DNA of 64,000 nucleotides from Paragordius varius (taxonomy: Eukaryota > Nematomorpha), in assembly GCA_964247055.1 (NCBI GenBank), contig OZ176051.1, positions 7,006,001 to 7,070,000 on the forward strand. The letters are read 5' to 3'. The notes below the pieces were generated by a model. That model was not told the DNA's origin and searched no databases. It saw only the letters and a list, made by a program, of their open reading frames with translations. Position numbers and translations under genes: made by a program. Each line of letters begins with the position of its first letter. Position 1 is the first letter of the stretch. Below, piece after piece: positions 52,118-64,000 of the stretch.

Positions 52118-52238
52118 TAAATTTTATTATCATTTATTTTATGTTTTCTTTCAATACATTCTTTTTGATTTAACCAATTTCAATTTTTGGGTTCAGTTTT
52201 AGGTTTCGTTGCACAATACTGAAATTATTAGCATTTAA

Positions 52239-52630
52239 TCAAACCTTTAAATAGGCCACTATATGATGTAATCGTTGATCTGTGTAATCCATGTTTTCAA
52301 TTTCTGTCATATAGTCACTGATAATATCTACGCATTCGGAATAACCTCTCGTATACTGCTTATTCATCATACTTGCGATTTGATCGGCATTTATAACATT
52401 ACCTGGTATATTGATGATTTTGAAAAAATAGTTATACCTGATTGTAATACCGCAGGTCCTTTCTCCAAATACTTTAAGTAATTCATAATTGCTCTCAATA
52501 TATTTTGTGGTTCGCACTCATTTTTCTACATAATATAAATTATGAGAGATTTTAAAACGTCATGTTCAGGTAAAAATTTTTTGATTTCTTGTATCATTTG
52601 AATTAATGTTGCATCCGTGTCGGCACTCAT
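52239..52630 (-). CDS. Small helix-loop-helix plus Orange protein without a basic region (HES-like)
   Basis: Three exons with perfect phases: 52630-52559, 52525-52438, 52402-52239, giving 107 aa. Residues about 7-50 fit a helix-loop-helix: helix 1 LIQMIQEIKKFLPEH, loop, then NILRAIMNYLKYLEKG, which aligns with the HES helix 2 pattern DILEMTVKHLRxLQ. Residues about 68-105 fit the Hairy Orange domain: QYTRGYSECVDIISDYM, then RLHHIVAYL. The spacing between the two matches HES/HEY proteins. There is no Arg/Lys-rich basic region before helix 1 and no WRPW tail. An in-frame stop lies upstream of the ATG unless an acceptor-like AAG 9 bases before it is used. If real, it would dimerise without binding DNA, acting like Id proteins (inference). 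Its 3' end converges on XAB2. Confidence 0.7.
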
Positions 52631-53777
52631 GATCAAAATCTTTATTAGTCAAATAAATTAAGATATTAACGAGTAAGCTTTTTAGAACATAAGGAATTAA
52701 TATGTTCTAAAACCATTTTTGCCAACATTTAACATAGAGTGACTGCTAAATCTAGAAACTTTTCTCTTATATATGTGTATGATTGTTAAGTTTCAAACTT
52801 TGATGATATTTTTCTTCATTACGGTCCCCCTGGAAATATTTTGAATTGGTAAAACAAAGGCTTTACACGTTCATACCAAAACTGATGTTTTATCAAGTTT
52901 GGCGTTTTGTTATGTTTTTTAGTAAAAATTTAAATTGTATGATCATTTAAAAATAAAACAATCTAAATTGTTCCATAATATACGATTACCAATAGATTAT
53001 TTTATACCTTTCCTATATTTTATCTCTCTTGAGTGTTTCAAAGATATTAGGAAGAACGGTAATATCTATGAACTTATTCAAGTATAAAATAATGGAATAT
53101 TTGTGTATAAAACTGTCTATTGATAATTGTTTTTAATCTTATTTTATTGTATTTTTTAAATTCTATCCTAAATTTAAAAGTTAATGAATCAATCTGGTAG
53201 TATATCAATCTGTAATTCAAACAACACGGGAAATTCATTCGTTTATTAAATTTTAGATTTTAGATGCCAAAAAAAAATAAGCAAATAATCACTCGCGGTT
53301 AAATTAATTTTAGTTCCAATACTTTATACATAGATTTTTACTATATACATATTTATATAGTTTACCTGTTCGAATTTTAATTTTCTTATTCACACATTTA
53401 TTTTTAAATTTATTAAAACTCAAACATAATGGGAAATAGTATCATTTTTAGGGAAGTTTAATGGATTATAATAAAATTATCAATAGGTTATAAGATAACA
53501 AAATTGCCATTGATTGATTATATTATATAATGCACCGCTCATAATTAAATCAGTATAATATGTATATAACTACATAAATGCAAAATATCGAAAAAAATCC
53601 AAATAAAATAAATTATGAATAAAAATGATTAGTTAGATTGAAAAATAGGTCAATTTACACGAATCTAAACTCAAAAAATTTTCTATTGCTTCATTGTAAT
53701 TTATATAGTATATACGTGTAAACTGCAACATAAAAAGTGATCAATCAATCAATCAAATTTATTCGATTGAAACAAAA
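52631..53777. other. Intergenic region between the collagen 3' end and the HLH gene
   Basis: AT-rich. I looked for a basic-region exon of the HLH gene on the minus strand and found none. It holds the collagen polyadenylation signal at its right end and nothing else I recognise. Confidence 0.6.
53757..53762 (-). terminator. Collagen IV polyadenylation signal candidate
   Basis: TTTATT on the plus strand (AATAAA on minus), only 15 bases past the collagen stop codon. A more distal signal may be used. Confidence 0.4.
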
Positions 53778-56700
53778 TTAATAAACTTTGGATTTGTGAA
53801 CGTATGCTTGTTGTGGGTTTACATTTTTGGGTTGAATTTGTTGTTGTTGATGGAGTTGCTGTTGTTGTTGTTGATTATATTGCTGTTGTTGTTGACTATA
53901 TTGCATACGGGGGTCATGTGATCGGTTTCGAGGATCTTGACCCGCACCATAGGAAGAAGAGTAATACGATGTTCCGCCACTAGACTGCCCTTGGCCTCCG
54001 GGCTGGCCAGCAGCTACATATCCGTAAGGATAACTGGATCCTTGTTGACTCCCACCACTACTAGCTGCATATTGACCAGCAACACCGCTTTGACTATGTT
54101 GTCCGGCCCCTTGTTGAGAGGCATATTGTTGGGCTGAACCTGGCGGGTAATATGCACCTTGCTGTCCTAGTCCCTGTTGTTGTTGTTGTTGCTGAGAGGG
54201 ATAAGAGGGTCTTCTTGCAGCTGCCGCAGCATTATTGGGTAGTCCACCTTGAGCTGCTGTTGGAATCTGATAAGGGTACATATCTCCCCGACCTGTTGCA
54301 CCCGGATAACCAGGAGGAGGAGGAGGAGGAGCTCCACTGCCATCACGAATACAAACTTGACAGCGTGATACACGACTTCGGAGTTGTCCAGCTTTTAGGG
54401 TTTGAGCCTCGGGTTTCCTAAATTCGGCATCTCTATCAATGGTTGCTAACCAAAAACTGAGGGACGATGAGAAGTAATTGCACGTTCCCTTACCATGACA
54501 TTCTATAAAAGGTGAAGCTCGGAAATCTTCTAAGCAAGAGCCAGGAGATACTAACGATTGTCCAGTACCGTCAGCCCCGGCACCCGTATGCTAAATATGG
54601 GAAACATTAGATTTTTGAGTTGTTAAGAGCTTTTACGATAAATAATAATTTAAAATATATTATTATACCATAACAAAGCTATATCCATTCCATAGACCTC
54701 TCCATCCAGCTGGACAATTAGGTATTGTCATAGATTGGCTGTGTACTGCAATAACCTACATAGATACACACATATTATTAAACAAATACAAAAAACAGTG
54801 TGTGACCAAAATTAAAACGAATCCTGAAATTTATATATTGTAATATTAAGCGAATATACTTGAGCAGGCGTTTCACACACCACACATCGACTAATATATG
54901 GTTTAATTTCTTCAGCCGGGATCAATGACATGCTAGATTTCATTGGTTCTTCCGTAGATAACCAATAACTGTAATCATTCCTTGAGGCCACGTTACACAA
55001 ATTGTCTAGACTGCAGAAGAGGAAGGGCATAGTACTAAATTTGGTTAAACAACTTCCGGGTGAACCTAAATCTTGTCCGTGAGCTCGTTCATTGCCTTGA
55101 ACATGTAAAAGAGAATATCCTTCCCATAATGGATTCGTTCCTGATGGACATCTGGGAATCTCTGAAGATTGACTATGCCGTGTAAGGTAAAATCCACGAT
55201 TAGCGGCCGATGTTCCGGGTGGTCCTGCACTTCCAGGAAACCCGGGAGGTCCTGGGGGTCCAATTGATCCGGGAACACCTGAAAATAATTAAATGTATTG
55301 TACTTAATATTGAAAAAAAAAAGAACTGAAAAATATATAAATTGGTAAAGTTTTGATTTGCTGAGCTAGTACACCCAAAATATTATTTGAAGTGCATATA
55401 GTAAGGAAAATAAATATATCCAATTATATCCCATTATAAATTCCATCGATACGATTTAAGTTTTATACTGTGTAGATATTTTACCTTCGTATCCAGGTAA
55501 TCCAGGTTCACCTTTACCGCCAGGCATACCTGGTACCCCAGGTAATCCCGAAGGCCCAGGTTCGCCTTTGGGTCCAATGAAACCAGGAAGTCCAGGAGGT
55601 CCGGGTTTTCCAGGTTGACCGGGTGGACCTTGTAGTCCAGGCATCCCGGGTTCTCCTTTAGGTCCTTGAATCAACATGTTGGAAGCTATGGTTGGGCTTA
55701 AACCAGGTTCTCCTCTTGCCCCTTAATATCATAAATTCAAATAATTAATTTTATCAATATGTAAAATGGTGGAATCCCTAAGTAGGTAAATATTGTAGAA
55801 ATTTTATATATTAAGGGTATAGCGTGTGTTACCTGGCATACCATCCAAACCAGGTGCTCCATCCTTTCCAGGTAGACCAGGGAAGCCTGGTTCACCTTTA
55901 GCGCCGGGGAAACCAGGAGCGCCATCTTTTCCAGGGAACCCTGGAGCTCCGGCTTCACCTTTAGCACCTGGGAAACCCTAAAAATAGTAAATAAATTTAT
56001 GTGGCAGTAGATTTTTTGTGTCATTATCTTTTCAAATTCTTTTAAATTATTTAAAAGGAATCGAAAAGATATATTAGAATAAGCAGATGCTTTCTTTCGG
56101 AGACTATTTAAATAATTTTGGATATTATAAAATTTCAAGAGTGTAAAATTCTCATATTTCATTGCAACATTGCAAATGAATATTATTATAGCCACAATAA
56201 AAATATAATCAAAAAATCAAATTATCATTATGATTGTTTATGCTAATTTCATTATAATATTTATGATATCTCATTAATATGTACAGGTGATCCGGGTGGA
56301 CCTTGAGGACCCGCACTACTCATACCAGGAAGACCTGCTTCACCTTTAGCTCCTGGTAATCCAGACAAACCGGGGAAACCGGGATTACCTTTAGGTCCAA
56401 CAGGACCGGGTAAACCTAGAAAAGTAATAGCGTTACTAAATTTACTACGACAAAGGATGAGGGAGATATTTATTCGATATTCTGTTTACATACCTGGGGC
56501 TCCCGGAAAACCAGCATCTCCTTTTTGACCAGGGAATCCAGGGGCTCCCTGTAAACCAGCCCCTGGTAATCCGGGCAAACCATCCTTACCAGGATAACCG
56601 GCATCTCCCTTTTCACCTTTCTGGCCAGGCATACCTGCCAGTCCTGGGAAACCAGGTTCGCCTTGTAAACCGGGTGCACCTAAAAATATTAGATAATATA

Positions 56701-59700
56701 TATGATGCATGATTATGAAAATCATCATCGTAATTTTATACCATACTGAAAAAAATAAATACATTAAATAATCGTGTGTTTTACCTGGAGTCCCAGGTGC
56801 GCCAGATAATCCATCTAATCCTGGTGCTCCCATGGGCCCAGCTGGACCTGGCAAACCATCTAATCCGGGTAAACCGTTAAGACCAGGGTTTCCCTTTTGA
56901 CCGGGAAGTCCGGGTAATCCGGCCAGCCCTGGTTCGCCTTTGGCTCCAGGCGCACCAGGGAATCCTGGGGCCCCATCTTTTCCAGGAGCTCCCATTGGTC
57001 CAGGCGGAGCCGGCATACCTATTACAAAAGTAATGAATTTTCACAAACTGTTTCCCCCATTTTTATGTAGTTTGCAGCTTAATGTTTTCATAACCCGGAA
57101 GCGTTATAACAAAAAACGCGTAATATAATTAGATTTAAGAATCACTGCAAGTACTAATTTTTAATATATTGTAATTACCAGGTGCACCAACTTCTCCCTT
57201 TTTGCCAGGGAGTCCAGGTTGTCCCGATAAACCATCCAAGCCTCTGTCACCTTTTTGCCCAGGATAGCCATTCAAGCCGGGTAATCCAGCATCACCCTGA
57301 TGTAATTAAAAGTATTACTATCAAATTTTGGGAATATTAATTTTAGGATTATTTTATTAAAATTAAAAAAAACCTTCAGTCCAGAAAGACCTGGTAGGCC
57401 TGGGTATCCAGCATCTCCTTTAGGTCCCTGTGGACCAGGTTTTCCAGGCATGCCAGGTGCACCGGCCAAACCAGGGAATCCTTGATCACCCTTTTGACCA
57501 GGATAACCTATACAAAAAAATTTTGTTTTTTATATTATAAATATAAAACTATTTAATCATAATTTAATAAGCCATTTATTTTAGATTGTGAGTGACAATG
57601 ACCAAAAAATATTTGTCGAAAGCATCATTTTATACCTGGAGCACCATCCAATCCCCGATCTCCCTTGGCACCAGGGGCCCCAGGGAACCCTGATAGTCCA
57701 TCTTTCCCGGGTTGTCCTTGTGCCCCGGGCAAACCAGGAGCTCCATATCCAGCATCTCCTTTTGGACCTTGAGCGCCTGGAAGACCTGGTAGGCCAGCGT
57801 CACCAGGAGCCCCAGCAAGACCTATCAAAAACATGTATTATGGGGAATTTTATGGAAAAATTACATAATGGTTTGAAAAACAATAGGAATATGTATAAAT
57901 TTTAACGTATCCAAGAATATCCAAATAATTGTTACCTGGGAATCCGGCCTCGCCTTTAGCACCAGGGTATCCTGGCATACCTGCTTCCCCAGGAAGACCA
58001 GGTGATCCAGGCAATCCATCCATTCCTCGTTCACCTAGTATACAAATCAAAATTTGTTACATAAATATTTTTAAATCGTGCTTCTTTATCATCTAATATG
58101 TATACTTTTTAGCTTATTCAAGGAATGCAATCGAAAATTTACCTTTAGCTCCTGGAAGGCCAGATGTACCAGGGAAACCTTCTTTTCCAGGGTAACCAGC
58201 TTCACCTTTCATACCAGGTAAACCGGGAAGACCATCTTGTCCAGCTGCTCCGGGATAACCACTAGCACCAGGATTGCCTTTTTGACCAGCCAATCCTATT
58301 TTTTTCATTTTTTAAATAGTGTTTTTTAGTTATAGATAATATAAGCAAAATATGAATTAAAATGCATTCTTTAACATCCAATCATCCAAAAAGGTATATT
58401 ATAAAAAGAAAGAATTGAAAATCATATCCATTTAAAATTTATTATGCTAATTTTCGAAAAATGGGGTTTTAATTATACTTACCAGGTAATCCAGGTAATC
58501 CTTCTTTACCAGGAGCACCGGGAGCTCCAGGAAAACCGTCTTTTCCAGGGGCTCCTGGGTATCCATCTAATCCGCGATCCCCCTTCAGTCCAGCTAAACC
58601 AGGGAAACCAGGTTCGCCTTTGGCTCCGGGGAAACCAGGCGCTCCAGGAGCTCCTATCAATACAAATAATAATATAAAGGTTAGTATTTAATTGGTATAT
58701 TCGTTTGGTGTTAAAAACGGAAAATGCAGAGCAATCCATAATCAAAAAATACCAAACCGTCTAATCCTGGTGGCCCTTGTAAACCAGGTGTTCCAGGATA
58801 TCCGATACCATTATCACCTCTATCTCCCTTTTGTCCAGGGAATCCTGGCAATCCATCGGCTCCGGGAAATCCTATTGCGGGATTTTAAACAAATATGATT
58901 TCAAGTTTTAAGCAATAAAAAAGGTTAATATTTCTTCAAAAAAGTCATACCGGGTTCCCCTTGTTTACCAGGCAAACCGGGAGCTCCGGGTAGACCATCT
59001 TTTCCAGGGTAACCTGAATCACCCTTTTGACCCGGAAGACCGGGAAGTCCTGGTGTGCCTTGCACTTGATTAACTGCACCTGGAGGTCCAGGATTACCCT
59101 AAATATTATAAAAATTCAATTAGAAAACGTATAAAATAATATTTGTTATGTTTTTATATGCTTATTTAATAAGAAGATTTAGACAAGAATAGATATGACC
59201 GACTTGATCCACATAACCATTCAATTTACCTTTTGTCCAGGCATTCCCATTAAACCTGGTTCACCAGGTGCACCCATGAGTCCAGGCGTACCAGGATTTC
59301 CAGGAAGACCAGCTAAGCCGGGGAAACCTTTATCCCCAGGGGGACCTCTTAAACCTGCACTTGCTTGTCCAGGTAAACCAGGGGGTCCTTGAAGACCAGG
59401 TAATCCATCTATACCAGGTTTTCCGGGTTGACCAGGAGAACCTATACGACATAACATAAACAAGCATTAGATTTGAGATAATTAAAGACAAATTGTTTTA
59501 ATATAATGTGACTTTTATATAATAATCCAACCAAAATATACCGGAAAGTCCAGGGAAACCAGCGTCTCCTTTAGGTCCAGGTAAGCCAGGCGCTCCTGCT
59601 AAACCCGGGTATTGATCCAATCTAGCGGGTTCACCCTTAGCACCTGGGAATCCAGGTGCCCCAGGTAAGCCAGGCAATCCAGGTTCTCCCTTAGGACCAG

Positions 59701-62700
59701 ACAAACCCGGGGTCCCTGGGTAAGATGCTCCTGTTTCACCTTTGGCTCCGGGAGCGCCCGGTAATCCTGGAAGTCCATCTTTACCGGGTAAGCCATCAAA
59801 ACCACGATCACCCTGTATAGATTTATTTGTGTGTATGGAGAAAATATATGTGATATACTATCGCTGTTTAATTAATATTTTTCTCCTGCTACATTGCAAC
59901 CAATTTTATTGAAACTGGTTTTTTAGATTAGTTTGTTAGTATATTGCACAAAGGATCGATCTTTTGCAAATACATGATTAAAGTACAATTAATATCTCTC
60001 ATGAATTATATTTTCTTACTTTAGGCCCAGGGGCACCAGGGGCGGCAGGCAAACCGGGGGCTCCGGGGAACCCATCTTTTCCTGGCGCTCCAGGCAATCC
60101 GGGGAAGCCGCCATCCCCTTTATCGCCTTTGATTCCAGCTGAAGCTGGGGGATATACAACTTGACCCGCTTCTCCTTTGGCTCCGGGGATACCAGGTTGA
60201 CCATCACGTCCGGGAGGACCCTACAATAAGCAAATATATGTTGCAATAATATTTTTCTATTGTTTTCACATTTAAAAGTTAATAAAAGGCTTATTGTGAT
60301 AAAAATGATTAAAGATTTGTGTAACATTATGATCGAAAACATTAACTAAAATGTTTAAACAAACACTTCATGGATAAAGTATAAACTTACCGGAATACCA
60401 TCAAAACCAGGGGGTCCAGCCTCTCCTTTGTCCCCCTTTTGTCCAGGATTTCCACGGAAACCTTGAGGACCGGGTTCTCCGGGTATACCTTAAGACGAAT
60501 AAAAAAGAAACATATCATAAATTTTTGATTTACAATCCATAATTTTATAATGCTAAATTATGAAAATAGGCTAAAACACGATGAAAAATCGCTATAAAAA
60601 ATAATAGGAATATTGATTTTGAGAAAAAAATATTTTTTATTAATTTTATTTTTATTTCAAACATGAAGGTTCCCCTAATATACCTAGCTAATATCCAGGT
60701 TGTTTTATAACACAAAAAACTTTAGAATAGAATATGTGGTTTAATTATCAAAATTATATGCAGTTAGCAGCTTTTGTAAAAACACTGTAAAATTATATGC
60801 CTACTCAAAAATTTATTATAGGTAATGAATGTTAAATCATATAAACTTATAGATTAAATCTCTACCGGGTATTCCCATATCTCCACGATCACCAGGTAAG
60901 CCCGGGAGCCCATCCAAGCATTGGCGACATTCAGTTCCGCGTTCACCCTTGCCTCCCATCGGACCAGGAAGGCCATCTAAACCAGGGATTCCTGGATTTC
61001 CAGGCGGTCCTGGAGGACCGGAGGGACCGGGTGGCCCAACCAAACCAGTTCCTTGACCGGGTAAACCCGACGAACCTATTTAAAATATATATATATTCAA
61101 GAGTATAAATGACACGAGGGACTAATTATTAGTTTTTCCTAAATTATTGCGTAAATAATATGATTAGCCGATTGGAGCATTTTAAAATATGCATTTATTT
61201 CGTTTTTTTACCTTTTATTAAGCTATCGGCATTAGGACGAACTAGCTATCTAAAGTTACTCACACTGTATTTTATTAAATACTTTTAGCTAATAAAATAA
61301 GTTATTGGAGAGACAGATATAATTGAGTATATTTGACTAAAAATCAATCGAATTTCGATAAAATACATAGAAATCATACCAGGAAGACCGGGATCTCCAC
61401 GATAACCAGGTAGCCCTGGTAAACCATCTTTTCCAGGCCGTCCTTCAGGACCAGGGGGTCCAGACAAAGAATATCCCGGTGGACCTTGATCTCCTTTGGG
61501 TCCAGGGAACCCAGGTGTTCCGGGCAAGCCAGCTGGTCCGGGAAAACCGGGTGCACCTTAAAACATTATGCCATGAATTAGGTTTTATCCAATTTGCAAA
61601 CAAAATATTTACTAAATTTTAAACGAAAAGAATTTAATATAAACCATCGATTCCGGGATTCCCTTTAATTGAAAGACCGGGTAACCCAGGGGAACCTGGG
61701 AGTCCATCTCGGCCAGGGGCACCTGGTAGTCCTTGTAAACCAGGAAGGCCAGGCAATCCATCAATACCTATTTAAAGGGAAAAAAATATCAATAGTTAGT
61801 TGCCATATTTATTAAATATATTTATTTTTCTTTTATTGTAATTTGAGAGATTGGTTTTTGCGATATTATAATAATATATTTTTATTTATGATTGTATGAC
61901 AATTTTTTAGTTAAAGTGTAAATTTTTATCGTCTTCACGTATATTTTTTGCATTTATATGAGTGGTTTCATCAAATATTTGTTTAATTTTCTCTTCAAAA
62001 TGTGTTACATTAAACCTTACAACTAACCTATGCAATTAATGATGATATACTTAATCTTTGAATAAATATAAATCTGATGAGACTGTTATAACTAATGCTC
62101 ATAAAATCGTTAACTGATTGTTAACAGTAAATAAATTTGAAATCAAGTTTACTAAGGAATTGTCCAATATTTTAAAATATACAATAAAACTTTGCTATGA
62201 TTTTACAATTCTATGTCTTAAAAAGCCGTTAAATAAAATTGTACAATAAATTATTATATATGTTTTAAGTTGTAAAGATAGAGCTAAAATTTATCATTTT
62301 AACATTTTAACCTGGCAATCCCGGAGGTCCGGGTAATCCTTCGGGCCCTTGGGGACCCATTGGTCCTTGGACTAATTCCCCTTGGCTTGGAGGACCAGGT
62401 GGACCCTTTATTTAAAGAGAGAGATTAAAAATAATTGTTTGCAGAATTTCGCATAAACATAAACGACTGAACTTATGTGCATTTTAATTTTTGAAACAAT
62501 ATTTTACCCATTAGTGTGTTGTTTGTTTGTATTATATTGTACATATTATGTATGAATAAACTTACTGGGGCTCCTTGTGGACCAGGTCGACCTTCGAATC
62601 CTTGTTCACCTTTAGCTCCCTAAAATTATTTGTAATATAAAAAAATTCTATTAAATTACTAATTTTGTAGCAAAATATACCATTTACAATTCAATTTCAC

Positions 62701-63676
62701 CCTTAAACAATTCAATTTCACCCTTGAACAATTCAAATTCACCCTTAAACAATTCAAATTCACCCTCGAACAATTCAAATACACCCTCAAATAAAATATA
62801 AGTTTTTTAAGATTAAAAAAACATATATTTCGTATTAATAATTAGTTATATGAGTTCGAAAACACGTAATTTATTTTTAGGGTGAATTTGAATCGTTTAA
62901 AGGTGAATTTGAATTGTTCAAGGGTAAATTTGAATTGTTCGAGGGTGAATTGTTCGTGAATTTCAAGGGTGAATTTGAACTGTAAATGGTAAATATATTT
63001 AATCTTCCAAAGTTTTAATCTTCTAAACTTTTAAAAAGCAATCAAGAAGTATTTATAAAATGATTACCGGTCTCCCAGGCATACCAGGTGCACCAGGATA
63101 TCCAGATTCTCCTTTGGGACCTTTTTCACCCAATGGCCCGATCGGACCATCTCTTCCTCGTTTACCCTAAATAGGATAAATACTTGCAAACCATACAAAT
63201 ATTAATTACAATAGATTTAAATCGTCTCCGACTTTCGAAAAGTATTACTTTTTTTTCATGCAGAGTTAAAACTAAGAAACGTAAACCTAATAAAGACAAA
63301 TATTAATATTATAGGGATGACAATAACAAATGTAATATAAAGATGATCACATTTTTTTAAACATACTTATAACTTAAATGATAATAATTTAACGTGTAAT
63401 TCAAAGTTCCAAATTTCAATATATCGCAACCCCAAACGATAGGTTACATTAGCAAATAACTAAGTTTTCAAATGTGTGGCTGTCTTTATAAGTTAAAATA
63501 ATATTTGTCTTTATAATTTTAATTTTTACTTTAAAAAAATAGGCTGTAAAAAAACTTACCCGTTTACCAGCTGGTCCAGGTAATCCCTTTTCCCCAGGAA
63601 GACCGGGGAGGCCAGGAATTCCATCTTTTCCTGGTCCGCCGGGGTAACCAGGTGCGCCGGCATCTCCTTTTTCGCC
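53778..63676 (-). CDS. COL4A1: Type IV collagen alpha1-like chain with C-terminal extension, 5' end beyond the window
   Basis: Basement-membrane network collagen. Gly-X-Y exons (minus): 63676-63560, 63166-63068, 62619-62566, 62405-62312, 61767-61645, 61556-61380, 61075-60866, 60488-60391, 60220-60020, 59812-59542, 59441-59230, 59098-58951, 58871-58753, 58653-58483, 58295-58143, 58034-57936, 57821-57636, 57507-57374, 57296-57179, 57018-56785, 56679-56494, 56415-56286, 55977-55833, 55721-55495. The NC1 domain is in 55278-54860, 54669-54755 and 54590-53778: [62 protein letters not shown] and SRCQVCIR. Cysteines follow the alpha1-type pattern. The sulfilimine partners (Met93 in EEPMKSSM, Lys211 in TLKAGQ) are kept. 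Triple-helix interruptions include [10 protein letters not shown] and a cysteine pair in [10 protein letters not shown]. After VCIR the same exon runs 188 more codons, whereas human alpha1 ends three residues later. Confidence 0.96.
53781..54344 (-). other. 188-residue extension of collagen IV beyond NC1, with RGD
   Basis: In frame with the NC1 end, no intron between. It begins [11 protein letters not shown], then [10 protein letters not shown] (54290-54282) and MYPYQ. After that come an Ala/Asn patch, runs of Gln up to seven, and Tyr/Gly/Ser/Gln-rich low-complexity sequence ([16 protein letters not shown]). It ends [10 protein letters not shown]. No cysteine. The proline run could be a hinge, and RGD is the integrin-binding tripeptide. 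Function is inference. Confidence 0.9.
62678..62991. mobile_element. Foldback MITE with tandem units in the arms, copy 2
   Basis: Begins TACCATTTACAATTCAA and ends TTGAACTGTAAATGGTA, exact terminal inverted repeats over at least 11 bases. The left arm has five AATTCAAATTCACCCTT-like units of about 20 bases. The right arm has four or more inverse units. It is in a collagen IV intron. Same family as 45557-45834. Confidence 0.88.
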
Positions 63677-64000
63677 CTAAGTTTAATTATTTTAAAAAAA
63701 ATTTATCATAGATTGTACATATCAATTTACATGTGAAATACATACATGATGTACATTTATACTGGCTTATTCACATTATTGTTAGTCAATTTGTAATGCA
63801 GTAGCGTGTGTTGGAAAAGAAATTGGGTCCATAATTATAAACAAAGTTATGTAAAGAGAGAGAGCGAAAAATTGTTTAATTTCAACATTTAGTTGTTTTT
63901 TTCCATACAATACTGTATGTATGTATTGTCAATCGACTAACTATAATGTGAATAAACCAGAATAAATGTACATACATGCTAAATAATGTAATTCGTCAAA
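63677..64000. other. Collagen IV intron at the right edge
   Basis: AT-rich sequence upstream of the last readable Gly-X-Y exon. No Gly-X-Y coding or other feature seen. The N-terminal part of the collagen gene must lie to the right. Confidence 0.6.

Noticed and set aside
57588-57905. Plus-strand ORFs opposite collagen exons
   Set aside because: They are the complement of Gly-X-Y codons (proline/glycine-rich mirror frames).
1-64000. CRISPR arrays, bacterial operons, rRNA, or capsid/envelope-bearing elements
   Set aside because: None seen. The tandem repeats are exon-edge or transposon derived, and no capsid, integrase or envelope coding was recognised.

Overview
The window is nuclear DNA of an invertebrate animal with a very AT-rich, intron-rich genome. 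Type IV collagen, a Ly6/three-finger protein, an OSR1/SPAK kinase, an Orange-domain HLH protein and AF10 together require a metazoan. I cannot name the phylum from sequence alone. Coding exons are small islands in roughly 75-80% AT introns (by eye), and several proteins carry long Asn/Ser/Thr/Gln-rich stretches. I read the genes by joining exons with matching phases, so most have a complete intron-exon model rather than a single ORF.

Layout, left to right: Enhancer of polycomb (minus, 8050 to 1, running off the left edge); a 4.5-kb gap packed with copies of a palindromic TTAA-flanked MITE; an OSR1/SPAK/Frayed kinase (minus, 21289 to 12623, 16 exons, 717 aa); a gap with another MITE; a secreted, probably GPI-anchored Ly6 protein (plus, 25758-30048, 3 exons, 170 aa) whose first intron holds a dead mariner; an AF10/AF17 chromatin protein (minus, 43562 to 30262, 19 exons, 2041 aa); the spliceosomal HAT-repeat protein XAB2/SYF1 (plus, 43628-52047, 18 exons, 830 aa); a 107-aa helix-loop-helix plus Orange protein with no basic region (minus, 52630 to 52239); and a type IV collagen alpha1-like chain (minus, 63676 to 53778, at least 27 exons, N-terminus beyond the right edge).

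The genes are ordinary housekeeping, chromatin, signalling and matrix genes and do not form an operon. E(Pc) (NuA4/TIP60-type acetylation) and AF10 (DOT1L partner) are both chromatin regulators. AF10 and XAB2 are head to head with only 65 bases between their start codons. XAB2 converges on the small HLH gene, and Ly6 converges on AF10.

The most unusual items are: the collagen IV chain continues for 188 residues past its NC1 domain, with a proline hinge, an RGD and a Q/Y/G-rich tail; a stand-alone HLH-Orange protein resembles a HES factor stripped of DNA binding; two genes contain serial tandem duplications of an exon edge with its splice site, running into the neighbouring intron; and several near-complete hairpin elements lie in introns.
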